Source: M0108 sp963841065 (GTDB taxonomy: Bacteria; Pseudomonadota; Gammaproteobacteria; Chromatiales; Chromatiaceae). Taken from it: a DNA stretch of 64,000 nucleotides. The translations under genes and the position numbers were made by a program. The notes under the pieces were generated by a model. That model was not told where the DNA came from. It saw only the letters and a program-made list of their open reading frames with translations, and searched no databases. Of this stretch, positions 53,180 through 63,979 are shown piece after piece; the first letter of the stretch is position 1; every line of letters starts with the position of its first letter. The stretch is taken from the NCBI GenBank assembly GCA_963841065.1, contig CAWJBI010000007.1:14687-78686 (forward strand). The letters run 5' to 3'.

Positions 53180-56100
53180 ATGCGGTTGGAGAAGATCAAA
53201 CTTGCCGGCTTCAAATCCTTCGTGGACCCCACGACGGTGCTCTTCCCGAGCAACCTGTCCGGGATCGTGGGGCCGAACGGCTGCGGCAAATCGAACGTCA
53301 TCGACGCCGTGCGCTGGGTCATGGGCGAAAGCTCCGCCAAGATGCTGCGCGGCGAGTCCATGGCCGACGTCATCTTCAACGGCTCCACCAGCCGCCAGCC
53401 GGTCGGCTTGGCCACCATCGAACTCCTCTTCGACAACGCGGATGGCGGTGCCGGGGGCGAATACGCCCAGTACGCCCAGATCTCGGTCAAGCGCCAGGTC
53501 AGCCGCGACGGCCAATCCAACTACTTCCTCAACGGCGCCCGCTGCCGGCGCCGGGATATCCAGGATCTCTTCCTCGGTACCGGTCTGGGCCCCCGCAGTT
53601 ACGCCATCATCGAGCAAGGCATGATCTCGCGCCTCATCGAGGCGCGTCCCGAGGACCTGCGGCTCTTCCTGGAGGAGGCCGCCGGCATCTCCAAGTACAA
53701 GGAGCGCCGCCGCGAGACCGAGACCCGCATCCGTAACACCCGCGAGAACCTGGACCGGCTCACGGATCTGCGCGAGGAGGTCGCCAAGCAACTCCTACAC
53801 CTGGAACGTCAGGCCGCCACGGCGGAGAAATACCAGCGCCTCAAGGCGGAGGAGCGCCAACTCGACGCCGAGCTCAAGGCCCTGCGCTGGCGGGCCCTGG
53901 ACCAGGATCTGCGCCAGCGTGACCAGATACTGGGCCAGCAGGAGCTGGGCCTGGAGGCCGACCTGGCGCGCCAGCGCCATCTGGAGGCGGACATCGAGGC
54001 CCAGCGCGCCGCTTTCGCCGAGGCCTCGGACCACTTCAATCAGGTCCAGGGCCGTTACTACGCCGTGGGCGCCGAGATCGCCCGGCTGGAGCAGGGCATT
54101 CAGTTCGCCCGCGAGCACCGCCGCCGCCAGGAGGTCGAGCTGGCCCGCCTGGAAGGGGACAGCGCCGAGGCCGCCCGCCTGCTGGACCGTGACCTGGCGG
54201 CCCTGACGGAGCTGGACCAGCGGCTGGCCCAGGACGAGCCGGCGCTGCTGGCGGCGGAAGACGACCGCGAGGCCGCCCTGGCCGGAGTCGAGGCGGCGGA
54301 TGCGGCCCTCAAGGCCTGGGAGGCCCAGTGGGACGACCTCAATCGCGCGGCGGCGGGCCCGGCCCAGCAGGCCCAGTTGGAGCGTGCCCGGATCAATCAC
54401 CTGGAACAGCGCCTGGGTCAGGACCAGTCCCGGCTGTCGCGCCTGGAAGAGGAACTGGGCCGCCTCGCCACCGAGGAGCTGGAGGTCCAGATCACGGCCC
54501 TGGAGGCGCGGGAGGCGGCCCTGAACGCTAACCTGGTGGCCTGCGTCGAGGAACGCGAACGGCTGGCGACCACCTGGGGCGTAGAAGAGGCCGCGCGGCG
54601 CGACCTGACCGCCCAACTGGACAGGGCCCGCACCCAGTTGCAGGCGGCCCGGGGCCGCCAATCCTCCCTCGCCGCCCTCCAGGAGGCGGCACTGGCCGAC
54701 GGCGATGGCGTCACCACCACCTGGCTGGCCACCCAGGGCCTGGCCCAGGCGCCCCGGCTGCTCGATGAACTCCAGGTCGCCCCCGGCTGGGAGCTGGCGG
54801 TGGAGGCCATCCTGGGCTTGCACCTCAAGGCCATCTGCACCTCGGATCTGGCGCGCCATGCCCCGGGGCTGGCCTCTTCCCCGGCGGCCCTGGCCCTCTT
54901 CGACACCCAGGCCCCGGCCGGCGCCGCGCCGGCCCCCGGCAGCCTGCTCGACCAGGTCGCTTGCCCCTGGCCCCTGCAGGGGCTCCTGGGGCGCGCGCGC
55001 CCGGTCGCCACCCTCGCCCAGGCCCTGACGGAGCGCCCCGGGCTCCCGGCCGGTCACAGCCTGGTCACCCCGGAGGGTATCGAGGTCGGCACCAACTGGC
55101 TGCGCACCCCGGCCCAGGACCAACCCCTCGGCGGCGTCCTGGCCCGTGGCGAGGCGCTCAAGGCCCTCGAGGGCCAGATCAGCGCCCTGGACGAGCAGGT
55201 GGGGGCCCTCGCCGCGGCCCAGGAAGCGGCGCGCGACCGCCGCCGCGCCCTGGAGACCGAGCGGGAGGCCCTGGGCAGTCGGGAGGCGGACCTGAACCGG
55301 GTCATCGCCCAGGTACGGGCCGACCTCACCGGCCGCCGAGCCCGTCTGGAGCACCGCAACGAGCGGCGCCAGGCCCTGGTGTCGGAGGGGCGTGAGCTAC
55401 GGGAGGCCCTGGAAGATGCCTTGGAGGATATGGGCGAGTCCCGCGAGCGGCTCCATGCCGCCCTGGAGGCCGTCGAGGGTCACACCGAACAGCGCGCGGC
55501 CCTGTCTGATCAGCGCGAGGGCCTGCGCGCCGAGGTCGCCCTGGCCCGTGGTCAGGAGCGCGACGGGCGCGAGCGGGAGCACCGCCTGCGGGTCGGCATC
55601 GAATCCCGGCGCGCCAGTCGCGAGGCCACGGCGCGGGGTCTGGAGCGCGCCCGCGCCCAGGGTGACCAGCTCCTGGCCCGGGCCGCCGATGTGCGCGCGG
55701 CCTTGGCGGACCTGGTCGCGCCCCTGGCGGAGCAGGAGGAGCGGCTCGGGGCACAGCTCGGCCTGCGCCTGGAGGCGGAGGCGGCCCTGAGCGCGGCCCG
55801 GGACCGCCTGGAGGCCCTGGACCAGGGGGTGCGGGGACTGGAACAGGAACGTCATCGCGTCGAGGAGGCCATCCGCGTCGCGCGCGCCACCCTGGACGGT
55901 CTGCGGCTGGAACGCCAGGAGCGCCTGGTGCTACGCCGCACCCTGGAGGAACAACTCCAGGCTCAGGCCCTCGCCCCTCGGGAACTGCTGGCCGCCCTGG
56001 AAGACCCCGCCGCGACGGCGGAGGACTGGCAAGGGCGCCTGGAGCAGGTGACCCAGCGCATCGCCCGGCTGGGCAACATCAACCTGGCCGCCATCGACGA

Positions 56101-56686
56101 ATACCAGGCCCAGTCCGAGCGCAAGCACTATCTGGACGCCCAGCACGATGACATCTTCCGCTCCCTGGAGACCCTGGAGACGGTGATCCGTCGCATCGAC
56201 CGCGAGACCCGGGGCCGCTTCAAGGACACCTTTGACCAGGTCAATCAGGGCCTGCAGCAACTCTTCCCCCGCCTCTTCGGCGGCGGTCATGCCTATCTGG
56301 AACTGACCGGCGAGGATCTACTGGAGACCGGCGTCTCCGTCATGGCGCGCCCCCCGGGCAAGCGCAACTCCAGCATCCAACTCCTGTCCGGCGGCGAAAA
56401 GGCCCTCACTGCCGTCGCCCTGGTCTTTGCCATTTTCCAGCTCAACCCGGCGCCCTTCTGCATGCTCGACGAGGTGGACGCCCCCCTGGACGACGCCAAT
56501 GTCGGGCGCTTCTGCGAGCTGGTGCGCTCCCTGTCCGACCAGGTGCAGTTCATCTTCATCAGCCACAACAAGGTCACCATGGAGATCGCCGATCACCTCA
56601 TGGGCGTCACCATGCACGAACCGGGCGTCTCCCGCCTGGTCGCCGTGGACGTGGAGGAGGCGGCCCGTCTGGCGGCCAGTTCGTGA
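53180..56686 (+). CDS. smc: Chromosome segregation protein SMC
   Basis: Condensin ATPase of 1168 residues. Head: MRLEKIKLAGFKSFVDPTTV and Walker A GPNGCGKSN (31-39). Two long coiled coils, very rich in Arg, Glu, Ala and Leu, flank a hinge around 510-640 (LLDELQVAPGWELAVEAILG; VATLAQALTERPGLPAGHSL). C-terminal signature LSGGEKALTAVAL (from 1069) and Walker B FCMLDEVDAPLDDANVGRF. No SD is obvious before ATG 53180, but this is the family start. It is visibly more G/C-rich than the ribosomal genes. It is followed by rlmE, not by zipA-ligA as in some relatives. Confidence 0.97.
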   Translation: MRLEKIKLAGFKSFVDPTTVLFPSNLSGIVGPNGCGKSNVIDAVRWVMGESSAKMLRGESMADVIFNGSTSRQPVGLATIELLFDNADGGAGGEYAQYAQISVKRQVSRDGQSNYFLNGARCRRRDIQDLFLGTGLGPRSYAIIEQGMISRLIEARPEDLRLFLEEAAGISKYKERRRETETRIRNTRENLDRLTDLREEVAKQLLHLERQAATAEKYQRLKAEERQLDAELKALRWRALDQDLRQRDQILGQQELGLEADLARQRHLEADIEAQRAAFAEASDHFNQVQGRYYAVGAEIARLEQGIQFAREHRRRQEVELARLEGDSAEAARLLDRDLAALTELDQRLAQDEPALLAAEDDREAALAGVEAADAALKAWEAQWDDLNRAAAGPAQQAQLERARINHLEQRLGQDQSRLSRLEEELGRLATEELEVQITALEAREAALNANLVACVEERERLATTWGVEEAARRDLTAQLDRARTQLQAARGRQSSLAALQEAALADGDGVTTTWLATQGLAQAPRLLDELQVAPGWELAVEAILGLHLKAICTSDLARHAPGLASSPAALALFDTQAPAGAAPAPGSLLDQVACPWPLQGLLGRARPVATLAQALTERPGLPAGHSLVTPEGIEVGTNWLRTPAQDQPLGGVLARGEALKALEGQISALDEQVGALAAAQEAARDRRRALETEREALGSREADLNRVIAQVRADLTGRRARLEHRNERRQALVSEGRELREALEDALEDMGESRERLHAALEAVEGHTEQRAALSDQREGLRAEVALARGQERDGREREHRLRVGIESRRASREATARGLERARAQGDQLLARAADVRAALADLVAPLAEQEERLGAQLGLRLEAEAALSAARDRLEALDQGVRGLEQERHRVEEAIRVARATLDGLRLERQERLVLRRTLEEQLQAQALAPRELLAALEDPAATAEDWQGRLEQVTQRIARLGNINLAAIDEYQAQSERKHYLDAQHDDIFRSLETLETVIRRIDRETRGRFKDTFDQVNQGLQQLFPRLFGGGHAYLELTGEDLLETGVSVMARPPGKRNSSIQLLSGGEKALTAVALVFAIFQLNPAPFCMLDEVDAPLDDANVGRFCELVRSLSDQVQFIFISHNKVTMEIADHLMGVTMHEPGVSRLVAVDVEEAARLAASS

Positions 56687-56696
56687 GACCCTAACC

Positions 56697-57368
56697 ATGC
56701 CCCGCACCCCCTCGACTGCCGCCCCCCACGCCCCGGGCCGCTCCAAGAGCAGCCGCCGCTGGCTCGATCGCCACTTCAGCGACGAATACGTCAAGCGCGC
56801 TCAGCAAGCGGGCTATCGCTCCCGCGCCGTCTTCAAGTTGCTGGAGATCCAGGAGAAGGATCGCCTCCTGGCCCCGGGAATGCGGGTCGCCGACCTGGGC
56901 GCCGCCCCCGGGGGCTGGAGTCAGATCGCCGCCCGCCTGGTGGGCGAAAGGGGCCATCTGGTGGCCATGGACCTGTTGCCGATGGACCCCCTACCGGGGG
57001 TGACCTTCATCCAGGGCGATTTCCGCGAGGAGGCCGCCCTGGCCCAGTTGCGGGACGCCCTCGGTGGCGAGCCCCTGGATCTGGTGCTCTCCGACATGGC
57101 CCCCAACATGAGCGGCACGGCGGCGGATCAGCCGCGCCTCATGTATCTGTGTGAACTGGCCCTGGATTTCGCCGTCCAACAGCTCAAGCCCGGGGGTGTC
57201 CTGGTCATCAAGGTCTTCCAAGGCGAGGGCTTTGATGACTTTCTCAAGACCCTGCGCCGCCATTTTCGCCAGGTCGCCAGCCGGAAGCCCAAGTCGTCCC
57301 GCCGCGAGAGCCGGGAACTTTATCTGGTGGCCCGGGGCTTCGTCCCCACGGACTTTGTTTCGGGTTAG
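56697..57368 (+). CDS. rlmE: 23S rRNA 2'-O-methyltransferase RlmE (FtsJ/RrmJ)
   Basis: Methylates U2552 in the A-loop of 23S rRNA (E. coli numbering), 223 residues from ATG 56697 (MPRTPSTAAPHAPGRSKSSR). Motifs: SSRRWLDRHFSDEYVKRAQQ, GYRSRAVFKLLEIQEKDRLL, SAM motif RVADLGAAPGGWSQIAARLV, LVLSDMAPNMSGTAADQPRL (catalytic Asp) and LVIKVFQGEGFDDFLKTLRR (catalytic Lys). SRRESRELYLVARGF ends it. It starts 10 bases after smc and leads into ftsH-folP-glmM, the conserved E. coli order. Confidence 0.96.
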   Translation: MPRTPSTAAPHAPGRSKSSRRWLDRHFSDEYVKRAQQAGYRSRAVFKLLEIQEKDRLLAPGMRVADLGAAPGGWSQIAARLVGERGHLVAMDLLPMDPLPGVTFIQGDFREEAALAQLRDALGGEPLDLVLSDMAPNMSGTAADQPRLMYLCELALDFAVQQLKPGGVLVIKVFQGEGFDDFLKTLRRHFRQVASRKPKSSRRESRELYLVARGFVPTDFVSG

Positions 57369-57448
57369 GTTGGCCCCATATTTTCCGGGTATGATGCGGT
57401 ATCGCCGCATATTTTTTGCCTCAGGCGAGGCGCTAGAGGGTAGCAGCC

Positions 57449-59371
<1,923 letters not shown>

Positions 59372-59436
59372 TCGGAACGGCAGCCTATGCGCCTGAGGTT
59401 GGCTATGCATATGCCCCAAGGCACCACTCAGGGCCG

Positions 59437-60303
59437 GTGACTGATCGGACCTTGCAACCCTTTGGCCTTCTCGACTGTGGCGGCCGGTCCTTGGACTTGG
59501 GCCGCCCTGTCGTCATGGGCGTGCTGAACGTCACCCCGGACTCCTTTTCCGATGGAGGCAACTACGCCAACCCCGATACCGCCCTGCGCCAGGGCGAGCG
59601 GCTGGCCGCGGAGGGTGCCGACATCCTCGATGTGGGCGGTGAATCCACCCGTCCCGGCTCCAGCGGCGTCTCGGTTCAGGAGGAGATCGACCGGGTGGCC
59701 CCGGTCATTGAGGCCCTGGCCTTGCGTCTGGGATTGCCCCTTTCCGTCGATACCAGCAAGCCCGAGGTCATGCGCGCCGCCGTGGCCGCTGGCGCCGGTC
59801 TCATCAACGATGTCCAGGCCCTGCGCCGGCCCGGGGCCCTGACCACGGCGGTGGAGTTGGCGGTCCCTGTCTGCCTGATGCACATGCGGGGCACGCCCGC
59901 CTCCATGCAGGAGGCCCCGGTCTATGCGGACCCCGTGGCTGAGGTCGCCGACTTTCTGCGCGAGCGGGTCAGGATCTGCGAGGGTGCCGGCATCCTGCGT
60001 CAGCGGCTGATCCTGGATCCCGGTTTTGGCTTCGGCAAGAACCTGGCGCACAACCTGGCCTTGCTTGCGGGCCTGGGGCGGCTGGCCGAACTGGGTCTGC
60101 CCCTCTTGGTAGGCCTGTCGCGCAAGTCCATGATCGGCGCCCTCACCGGGCGCGAGGTCGGTGACCGCCTCGCCGGCAGCCTGGCCGCGGCGGTGCTGGC
60201 GGTGGAGCGGGGGGCGATCCTGATCCGGGTCCACGATGTGGCCGCCACGCGAGACGTTGTTAAGGTAGCCTGGGCCCTGATGCAGGCCTCGGGCAAGAAC
60301 TGA
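59437..60303 (+). CDS. folP: Dihydropteroate synthase
   Basis: Folate pathway enzyme, TIM barrel, 288 residues from GTG 59437 (MTDRTLQPFGLLDCGGRSLD). The frame also opens with a TTG at 59368 overlapping the ftsH stop, giving a 23-residue unconserved extension. Motifs: VMGVLNVTPDSFSDGGNY, ILDVGGESTRPGSSGVSVQE, INDVQALRRPGAL, LMHMRGTPASMQE, ILDPGFGFGKNLAHN and VGLSRKSMIGAL. Sits between ftsH and glmM as in E. coli. Confidence 0.95.
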   Translation: MTDRTLQPFGLLDCGGRSLDLGRPVVMGVLNVTPDSFSDGGNYANPDTALRQGERLAAEGADILDVGGESTRPGSSGVSVQEEIDRVAPVIEALALRLGLPLSVDTSKPEVMRAAVAAGAGLINDVQALRRPGALTTAVELAVPVCLMHMRGTPASMQEAPVYADPVAEVADFLRERVRICEGAGILRQRLILDPGFGFGKNLAHNLALLAGLGRLAELGLPLLVGLSRKSMIGALTGREVGDRLAGSLAAAVLAVERGAILIRVHDVAATRDVVKVAWALMQASGKN

Positions 60304-60321
60304 GGGGGAGAGGAAAGCGCG

Positions 60322-61653
60322 ATGCGCAAGTATTTTGGCACTGACGGCATTCGTGGTCGGGTAGGCGAGGGGAATATCACCCCGGACTTCATGGTCAAGC
60401 TGGGCTGGGCGGCGGGCCGGGTCCTGGGCCCAGCCCGTGGCAGTAAGGTTCTGATTGGTAAAGATACCCGCATCTCGGGCTATATGTTCGAGTCCGCCCT
60501 GGAGGCGGGACTGGCAGCGGCCGGCGTCGATATCCGCCTCCTCGGCCCTATGCCTACTCCGGCTATCGCCTATTTGACCCGCACCCTGCGCGCCGCCGCG
60601 GGCATCGTCATCAGCGCCTCGCATAACCCCTACGATGATAACGGCATCAAGTTCTTCTCCGCAGGGGGCGACAAGTTGCCGGATGAAGTGGAACTGGCCA
60701 TCGAGGAGGCCTTGGATCAGCCCCTGCTGACGGTGGACTCCGCCTCCCTGGGCAAGGCCCGGCGCGTCGAGGACGCCCCCGGGCGCTACATCGAGTTCTG
60801 CAAGAGTACGGTCCCCTCCGCCCTGTCTCTCAAGGGGCTCAAGCTGGTCGTGGACTGTGCCAACGGGGCCACCTATCACACCGCGCCCTGTGTCTTCGAG
60901 GAACTGGGGGCCCAGGTCACGGCGATCGGGGTCGATCCCGATGGCTTCAACATCAACCGTGGTGTCGGCTCCACCTCCCCGGAGCGACTGCGGACCATGG
61001 TCCTCAAAAAGAAGGCGCATCTGGGCATCGCCTTCGATGGTGACGGCGATCGGGTGCTGATGCTGGATGCCCAGGGCCGCTTGGTGGACGGCGACCAGCT
61101 CATCTTCATCATCGCCAAGCAACGCCAGTCCCAGGGCGCCCTGGGGGGCGATGTGGTTGGGACCCTGATGAGTAATCTAGGCTTTGAACACGCCTTAAGA
61201 CGCCTGGGCATCGGCTTTTCCCGCACCCGGGTGGGCGATCGCTACATCATGGAGCGCCTCAAGCGGGATGGCGGCCTCCTCGGCGGCGAGCCCTCGGGCC
61301 ACATTATCTGCCGCGATCGTACCACCACGGGTGACGGCATCGTGGCCGCACTCCAGGTCTTGGAGGCTCTGGTGGAGTCCGGCCGACCCCTTGAGGAACT
61401 GGTGGCCGAGGTCGAACTCTATCCCCAGATCCTCATCAACGTCCGCCTTGACCAGCAGCGGGAGATCGTCGGCCTGCCCGCGATGCAGGCCGCCGTCGCC
61501 GCCGCCGAACAAGAACTCGCGGGTCAGGGCCGTATCCTCCTGCGCCCCTCCGGCACCGAGCCCCTGATCCGGGTCATGGTCGAGGGCGATGACCCGGTCA
61601 AGGTGGAGGCCATCGCCCAGCGGTTGGCGGACCTGGTGCGGGAGTTGATCTGA
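60322..61653 (+). CDS. glmM: Phosphoglucosamine mutase
   Basis: Converts glucosamine-6-P to glucosamine-1-P for UDP-GlcNAc synthesis, 443 residues. Starts MRKYFGTDGIRGRVGEGNIT. The phosphoserine site is ISASHNPYDDNGIKFFSAG (S100). The metal loop is IAFDGDGDRVLMLD, the sugar-binding loop GGEPSGHIICRDRTTTGDGI, and the phosphate loop LRPSGTEPLIRVMVEG. A GGGGGAGAGGA ribosome-binding site lies before ATG 60322. Directly abuts ratA (stop TGA, then GTG). Confidence 0.97.
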   Translation: MRKYFGTDGIRGRVGEGNITPDFMVKLGWAAGRVLGPARGSKVLIGKDTRISGYMFESALEAGLAAAGVDIRLLGPMPTPAIAYLTRTLRAAAGIVISASHNPYDDNGIKFFSAGGDKLPDEVELAIEEALDQPLLTVDSASLGKARRVEDAPGRYIEFCKSTVPSALSLKGLKLVVDCANGATYHTAPCVFEELGAQVTAIGVDPDGFNINRGVGSTSPERLRTMVLKKKAHLGIAFDGDGDRVLMLDAQGRLVDGDQLIFIIAKQRQSQGALGGDVVGTLMSNLGFEHALRRLGIGFSRTRVGDRYIMERLKRDGGLLGGEPSGHIICRDRTTTGDGIVAALQVLEALVESGRPLEELVAEVELYPQILINVRLDQQREIVGLPAMQAAVAAAEQELAGQGRILLRPSGTEPLIRVMVEGDDPVKVEAIAQRLADLVRELI

Positions 61654-62088
61654 GTGGCTATTGTCAGCAAGAGCGCCTTGGTTCACCACTCCGCCTCCCA
61701 GATGTTCCAATTGGTCAGGGACGTCGAGGCCTACCCCGGTTTTCTGCCCTGGTGCCAGGCCACCCGCATTCTCAGTCGGGAGGAGGGCCGCCTCTGCGCC
61801 GAGCTGGTGGTGGCCCGGCTGGGCATCCGTCAGACCTTCTCGACCTGCAATCGCTTCGTCGAGGATGAGTGGATGGAACTGGACCTGTTGGATGGACCAT
61901 TCAAATATATGCGGGGGCGCTGGAGCTTTCTGCCGCTGCGGGAGGATGCCTGCAAGGTGTCCCTGACCATGGACTTCGAATTCGCGGGGGCCCTGATCGA
62001 CAAGGCCTTTGGCACCGTCTTCCATCAGATCGCCAATTCCCTGGTGGATGCCTTCTGCAAGCAAGCGGACGAGGTGTATCGTGGCTGA
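61654..62088 (+). CDS. ratA: RatA-type START-domain protein
   Basis: 144 residues of the polyketide-cyclase/START superfamily. GTG 61654 immediately follows the glmM stop and uses GGGAG inside it. Motifs: MAIVSKSALVHHSASQMFQL, VRDVEAYPGFLPWCQATRIL, LLDGPFKYMRGRWSFLPL and MDFEFAGALIDKAFGTVFHQ. Known relatives are E. coli RatA/PasT, reported as an anti-association toxin or as a CoqZ/Coq10-like quinone-binding chaperone. Since ubiquinone genes are present, a CoQ-binding role is plausible. It overlaps ratB by 8 bases. Confidence 0.9.
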   Translation: MAIVSKSALVHHSASQMFQLVRDVEAYPGFLPWCQATRILSREEGRLCAELVVARLGIRQTFSTCNRFVEDEWMELDLLDGPFKYMRGRWSFLPLREDACKVSLTMDFEFAGALIDKAFGTVFHQIANSLVDAFCKQADEVYRG

Positions 62089-62404
62089 GCAGGGAATTCA
62101 GGTGGAGGTGGCCTATGCCCGGCTGGACGCTCAGGCCCTCTTATCGGTAACCGGCGATCCAGGGATGACGGTGCGCGAGGCCATCGACCGCTCGGGGGTT
62201 CTGGCGCGCTTCCCGGAAATCGATCTGGCCATCAATAAGGTGGGCATCTTTGGCAAGCTGACCAAGTTGGACCAGCCCTTGGTCAGCGGCGATCGGGTCG
62301 AGATCTATCGCCCCCTGATCGCGGACCCGACGGCTCAGCGCAAGAAACGGGCGGCGGCGGGCAAGGCCATGCGCAAGGGTGGGGGGGAAGAGGCGGCGGA
62401 CTGA
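62081..62404 (+). CDS. ratB: RnfH/RatB family (UPF0125) protein
   Basis: 107 residues from GTG 62081, which overlaps the ratA stop by 8 bases (GTGGCTGA junction). The ubiquitin-like fold is shown by IQVEVAYARLDAQALLSVTG, MTVREAIDRSGVLARFPEID, INKVGIFGKLTKLDQPLVSG and DRVEIYRPLIADPTAQRKKR. The ratA-ratB pair is conserved widely, though its joint function is unsettled. A Lys/Gly-rich tail ends the protein. Confidence 0.92.
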   Translation: MAEQGIQVEVAYARLDAQALLSVTGDPGMTVREAIDRSGVLARFPEIDLAINKVGIFGKLTKLDQPLVSGDRVEIYRPLIADPTAQRKKRAAAGKAMRKGGGEEAAD

Positions 62405-62475
62405 GGAGCGGCCGGAGGTGTGCCTGATGAGAGGTGCCGATCGCGCTGCCCGCCGTCGCCCGCCATATCCCCCGC

Positions 62476-62508
62476 GCCCCGGATGGCCGCACTAGGCCAA
62501 TCCGGGGC
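62476..62508. terminator. Hairpin between convergent ratB and the DsrC-like gene
   Basis: GCCCCGGAT (62476-62484) pairs with ATCCGGGGC (62500-62508), with inner GGCC/GGCC. A stem of about 13 bp with one bulge and loop GCACTA. No T run on either side; likely a shared transcript end. Confidence 0.5.
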
Positions 62509-62529
62509 AAGGGGAAAGGGGCGGAGGTA

Positions 62530-62868
62530 TCAGTAGCCGCCCTTGCGAGCTATGTAGGGCAGACCGGCGACCCGGTTACCCTGCTTGCTGGGGGCCAGGG
62601 GGAAGAGTTTATAGAGGTCCTTGCTGCTGACCGTCTTGCCCCACCGCTTGCCCATGTCCTTATTGATCTGACGCTCCATCGGCTGGTTGCCATTGTTGTT
62701 CTGAAACTCGTCGCGCAGATATTCCAGAACGTCCCAGTGCTCCTGGGTCAGTTCGATAGCCTCGATGGCGGCCAGCGCCTGGGCCACATCCTTATCCCAA
62801 TCCTGATAGTTGACCAGATTGCCGTTGTCATCGGTCTCGATGGTCCTGCCGTTAATTTCAATGGCCAT
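62530..62868 (-). CDS. DsrC/TusE-family protein without cysteines (RspA-type)
   Basis: 112 residues with the DsrC/TusE fold: MAIEINGRTIETDDNGNLVN, YQDWDKDVAQALAAIEAIEL, TQEHWDVLEYLRDEFQNNNG, QPMERQINKDMGKRWGKTVS and SKDLYKLFPLAPSKQGNRVA. The C-terminus reads GLPYIARKGGY where DsrC/TusE have a Cys-bearing arm ending CV. There is no Cys anywhere, so sulfur transfer or trisulfide chemistry is excluded. Such proteins are called RspA in the literature and are thought to be regulatory. A GAGAGGA site precedes ATG 62868. Single gene. Confidence 0.85.
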   Translation of the reverse strand: MAIEINGRTIETDDNGNLVNYQDWDKDVAQALAAIEAIELTQEHWDVLEYLRDEFQNNNGNQPMERQINKDMGKRWGKTVSSKDLYKLFPLAPSKQGNRVAGLPYIARKGGY

Positions 62869-63076
62869 TGTTGTGTCCTCTCGTCAAGGTGTGCCGCTGT
62901 CGCGGCGGAATAACCGTGCCCTGATGGGTGCCCGAACCTGTCTGGCCTTGCTGGAGGGGTCGCCCCCGTCGGCAAGCCTGTTAATAGCCGCTAATTTTAT
63001 GAAATTGCGCGGCGTTCGTCATCCATCCTTCAAGGCCTTGAGCAACCCGGAGGCCCGGAAAATTTGACCACACCCT

Positions 63077-63979
63077 TCAGGCCCCCGGCCACAGGTTTGC
63101 CGCTCCGCGCACCCCCGAGGCGTCGCCGTGCCGGGCCGGCAAGAGACGGGTGGCCACCTGGTCCGAGAAGATATGTGCCCCCCAGCGGGCGGGCACGTTG
63201 CGATAGAGTCGCTCCAGCCGCGACAGGCCGCCGCCCAACACGATGACGTCCGGGTCGAGCAGGTTGATCACCCCCGCCAGGGCCCGTGCCAGGCGGGCCT
63301 CGTAGCATTGCAGACTGGCCTCGCAGGCCGGGTCACCAGCGGCCGCCGCCAAGCCGATGGCGACTGCATCCAATGTCCCGCCCTGCCGGCGCGCATGATC
63401 CGCCGCCAGTCCGGGGCCGGAGAGATAGGTCTCGATGCAACCGAGGCGCCCGCAATAACAGGCAGGGGCTGGCAGGTCCCGTGCCTCCGGCTGGGGCAGG
63501 GGGGAGTGCCCCCACTCGCCAGCGATCCGGTTGATGCCGGTCAGCAACCGGCCATGGGCCACGATGCCACCGCCGACCCCGGTGCCCAGGATGGCCGCGA
63601 AGAGGGTGGTGGCGCCGGCGCCGGCACCATCGGTGGCCTCGGAGATCGCCAGGCAATTGGCGTCATTCTCCAGCCGGATGGAACGCCCCAGTCGGGCCTC
63701 CAGATCCTGGTGCAGGGGCTGGCCGTTCAGGCAGGTGGAATTGGCGTTGCGGACGCGCCCAGTCAGGGGAGACACCGAGCCAGGGATGCCGATGCCAACC
63801 TGAGCCAGGGCGCCGAGTTCGCCCTCCGCCGCCAGGACCAGATCCCGGATGGCGTCCAGCGTCCCCGCATAATCCCCTTGCGGTGTCCAAACCCGTTGGC
63901 GCCAGAGTTCTTGCCCCTGGGCATCCAGGGCGACTCCTTCAATCTTGGTCCCGCCCAGGTCAATGCCGACACGGATCAT
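63077..63979 (-). CDS. mak: Fructokinase, ROK family (Mak-like)
   Basis: ROK-family sugar kinase, 300 residues. It closely follows E. coli Mak: MIRVGIDLGGTKIEGVALDA (ATP site), VGIGIPGSVSPLTGRVRNAN, STCLNGQPLHQDLEARLGRS, LENDANCLAISEATDGA and the zinc motif CYCGRLGCIETYLSGPGLAA. The C-terminus LLDPDVIVLGGGLSRLERLY, then HGDASGVRGAANLWPG, is the same as in Mak. Substrate is probably fructose; other hexoses or GlcNAc cannot be excluded. The ATG 63979 is 22 bases from the window edge. The next gene on this strand (62530-62868) is 208 bases away. Confidence 0.88.
   Translation of the reverse strand: MIRVGIDLGGTKIEGVALDAQGQELWRQRVWTPQGDYAGTLDAIRDLVLAAEGELGALAQVGIGIPGSVSPLTGRVRNANSTCLNGQPLHQDLEARLGRSIRLENDANCLAISEATDGAGAGATTLFAAILGTGVGGGIVAHGRLLTGINRIAGEWGHSPLPQPEARDLPAPACYCGRLGCIETYLSGPGLAADHARRQGGTLDAVAIGLAAAAGDPACEASLQCYEARLARALAGVINLLDPDVIVLGGGLSRLERLYRNVPARWGAHIFSDQVATRLLPARHGDASGVRGAANLWPGA

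Noticed and set aside
53795..55354. 519-codon open frame antisense to smc
   Set aside because: Gly/Gln/Leu-rich translation mirroring the coiled-coil codons of smc; no domain features.
59428..61122. 564-codon open frame antisense to folP/glmM
   Set aside because: Shadow frame; both sense genes have full motifs.
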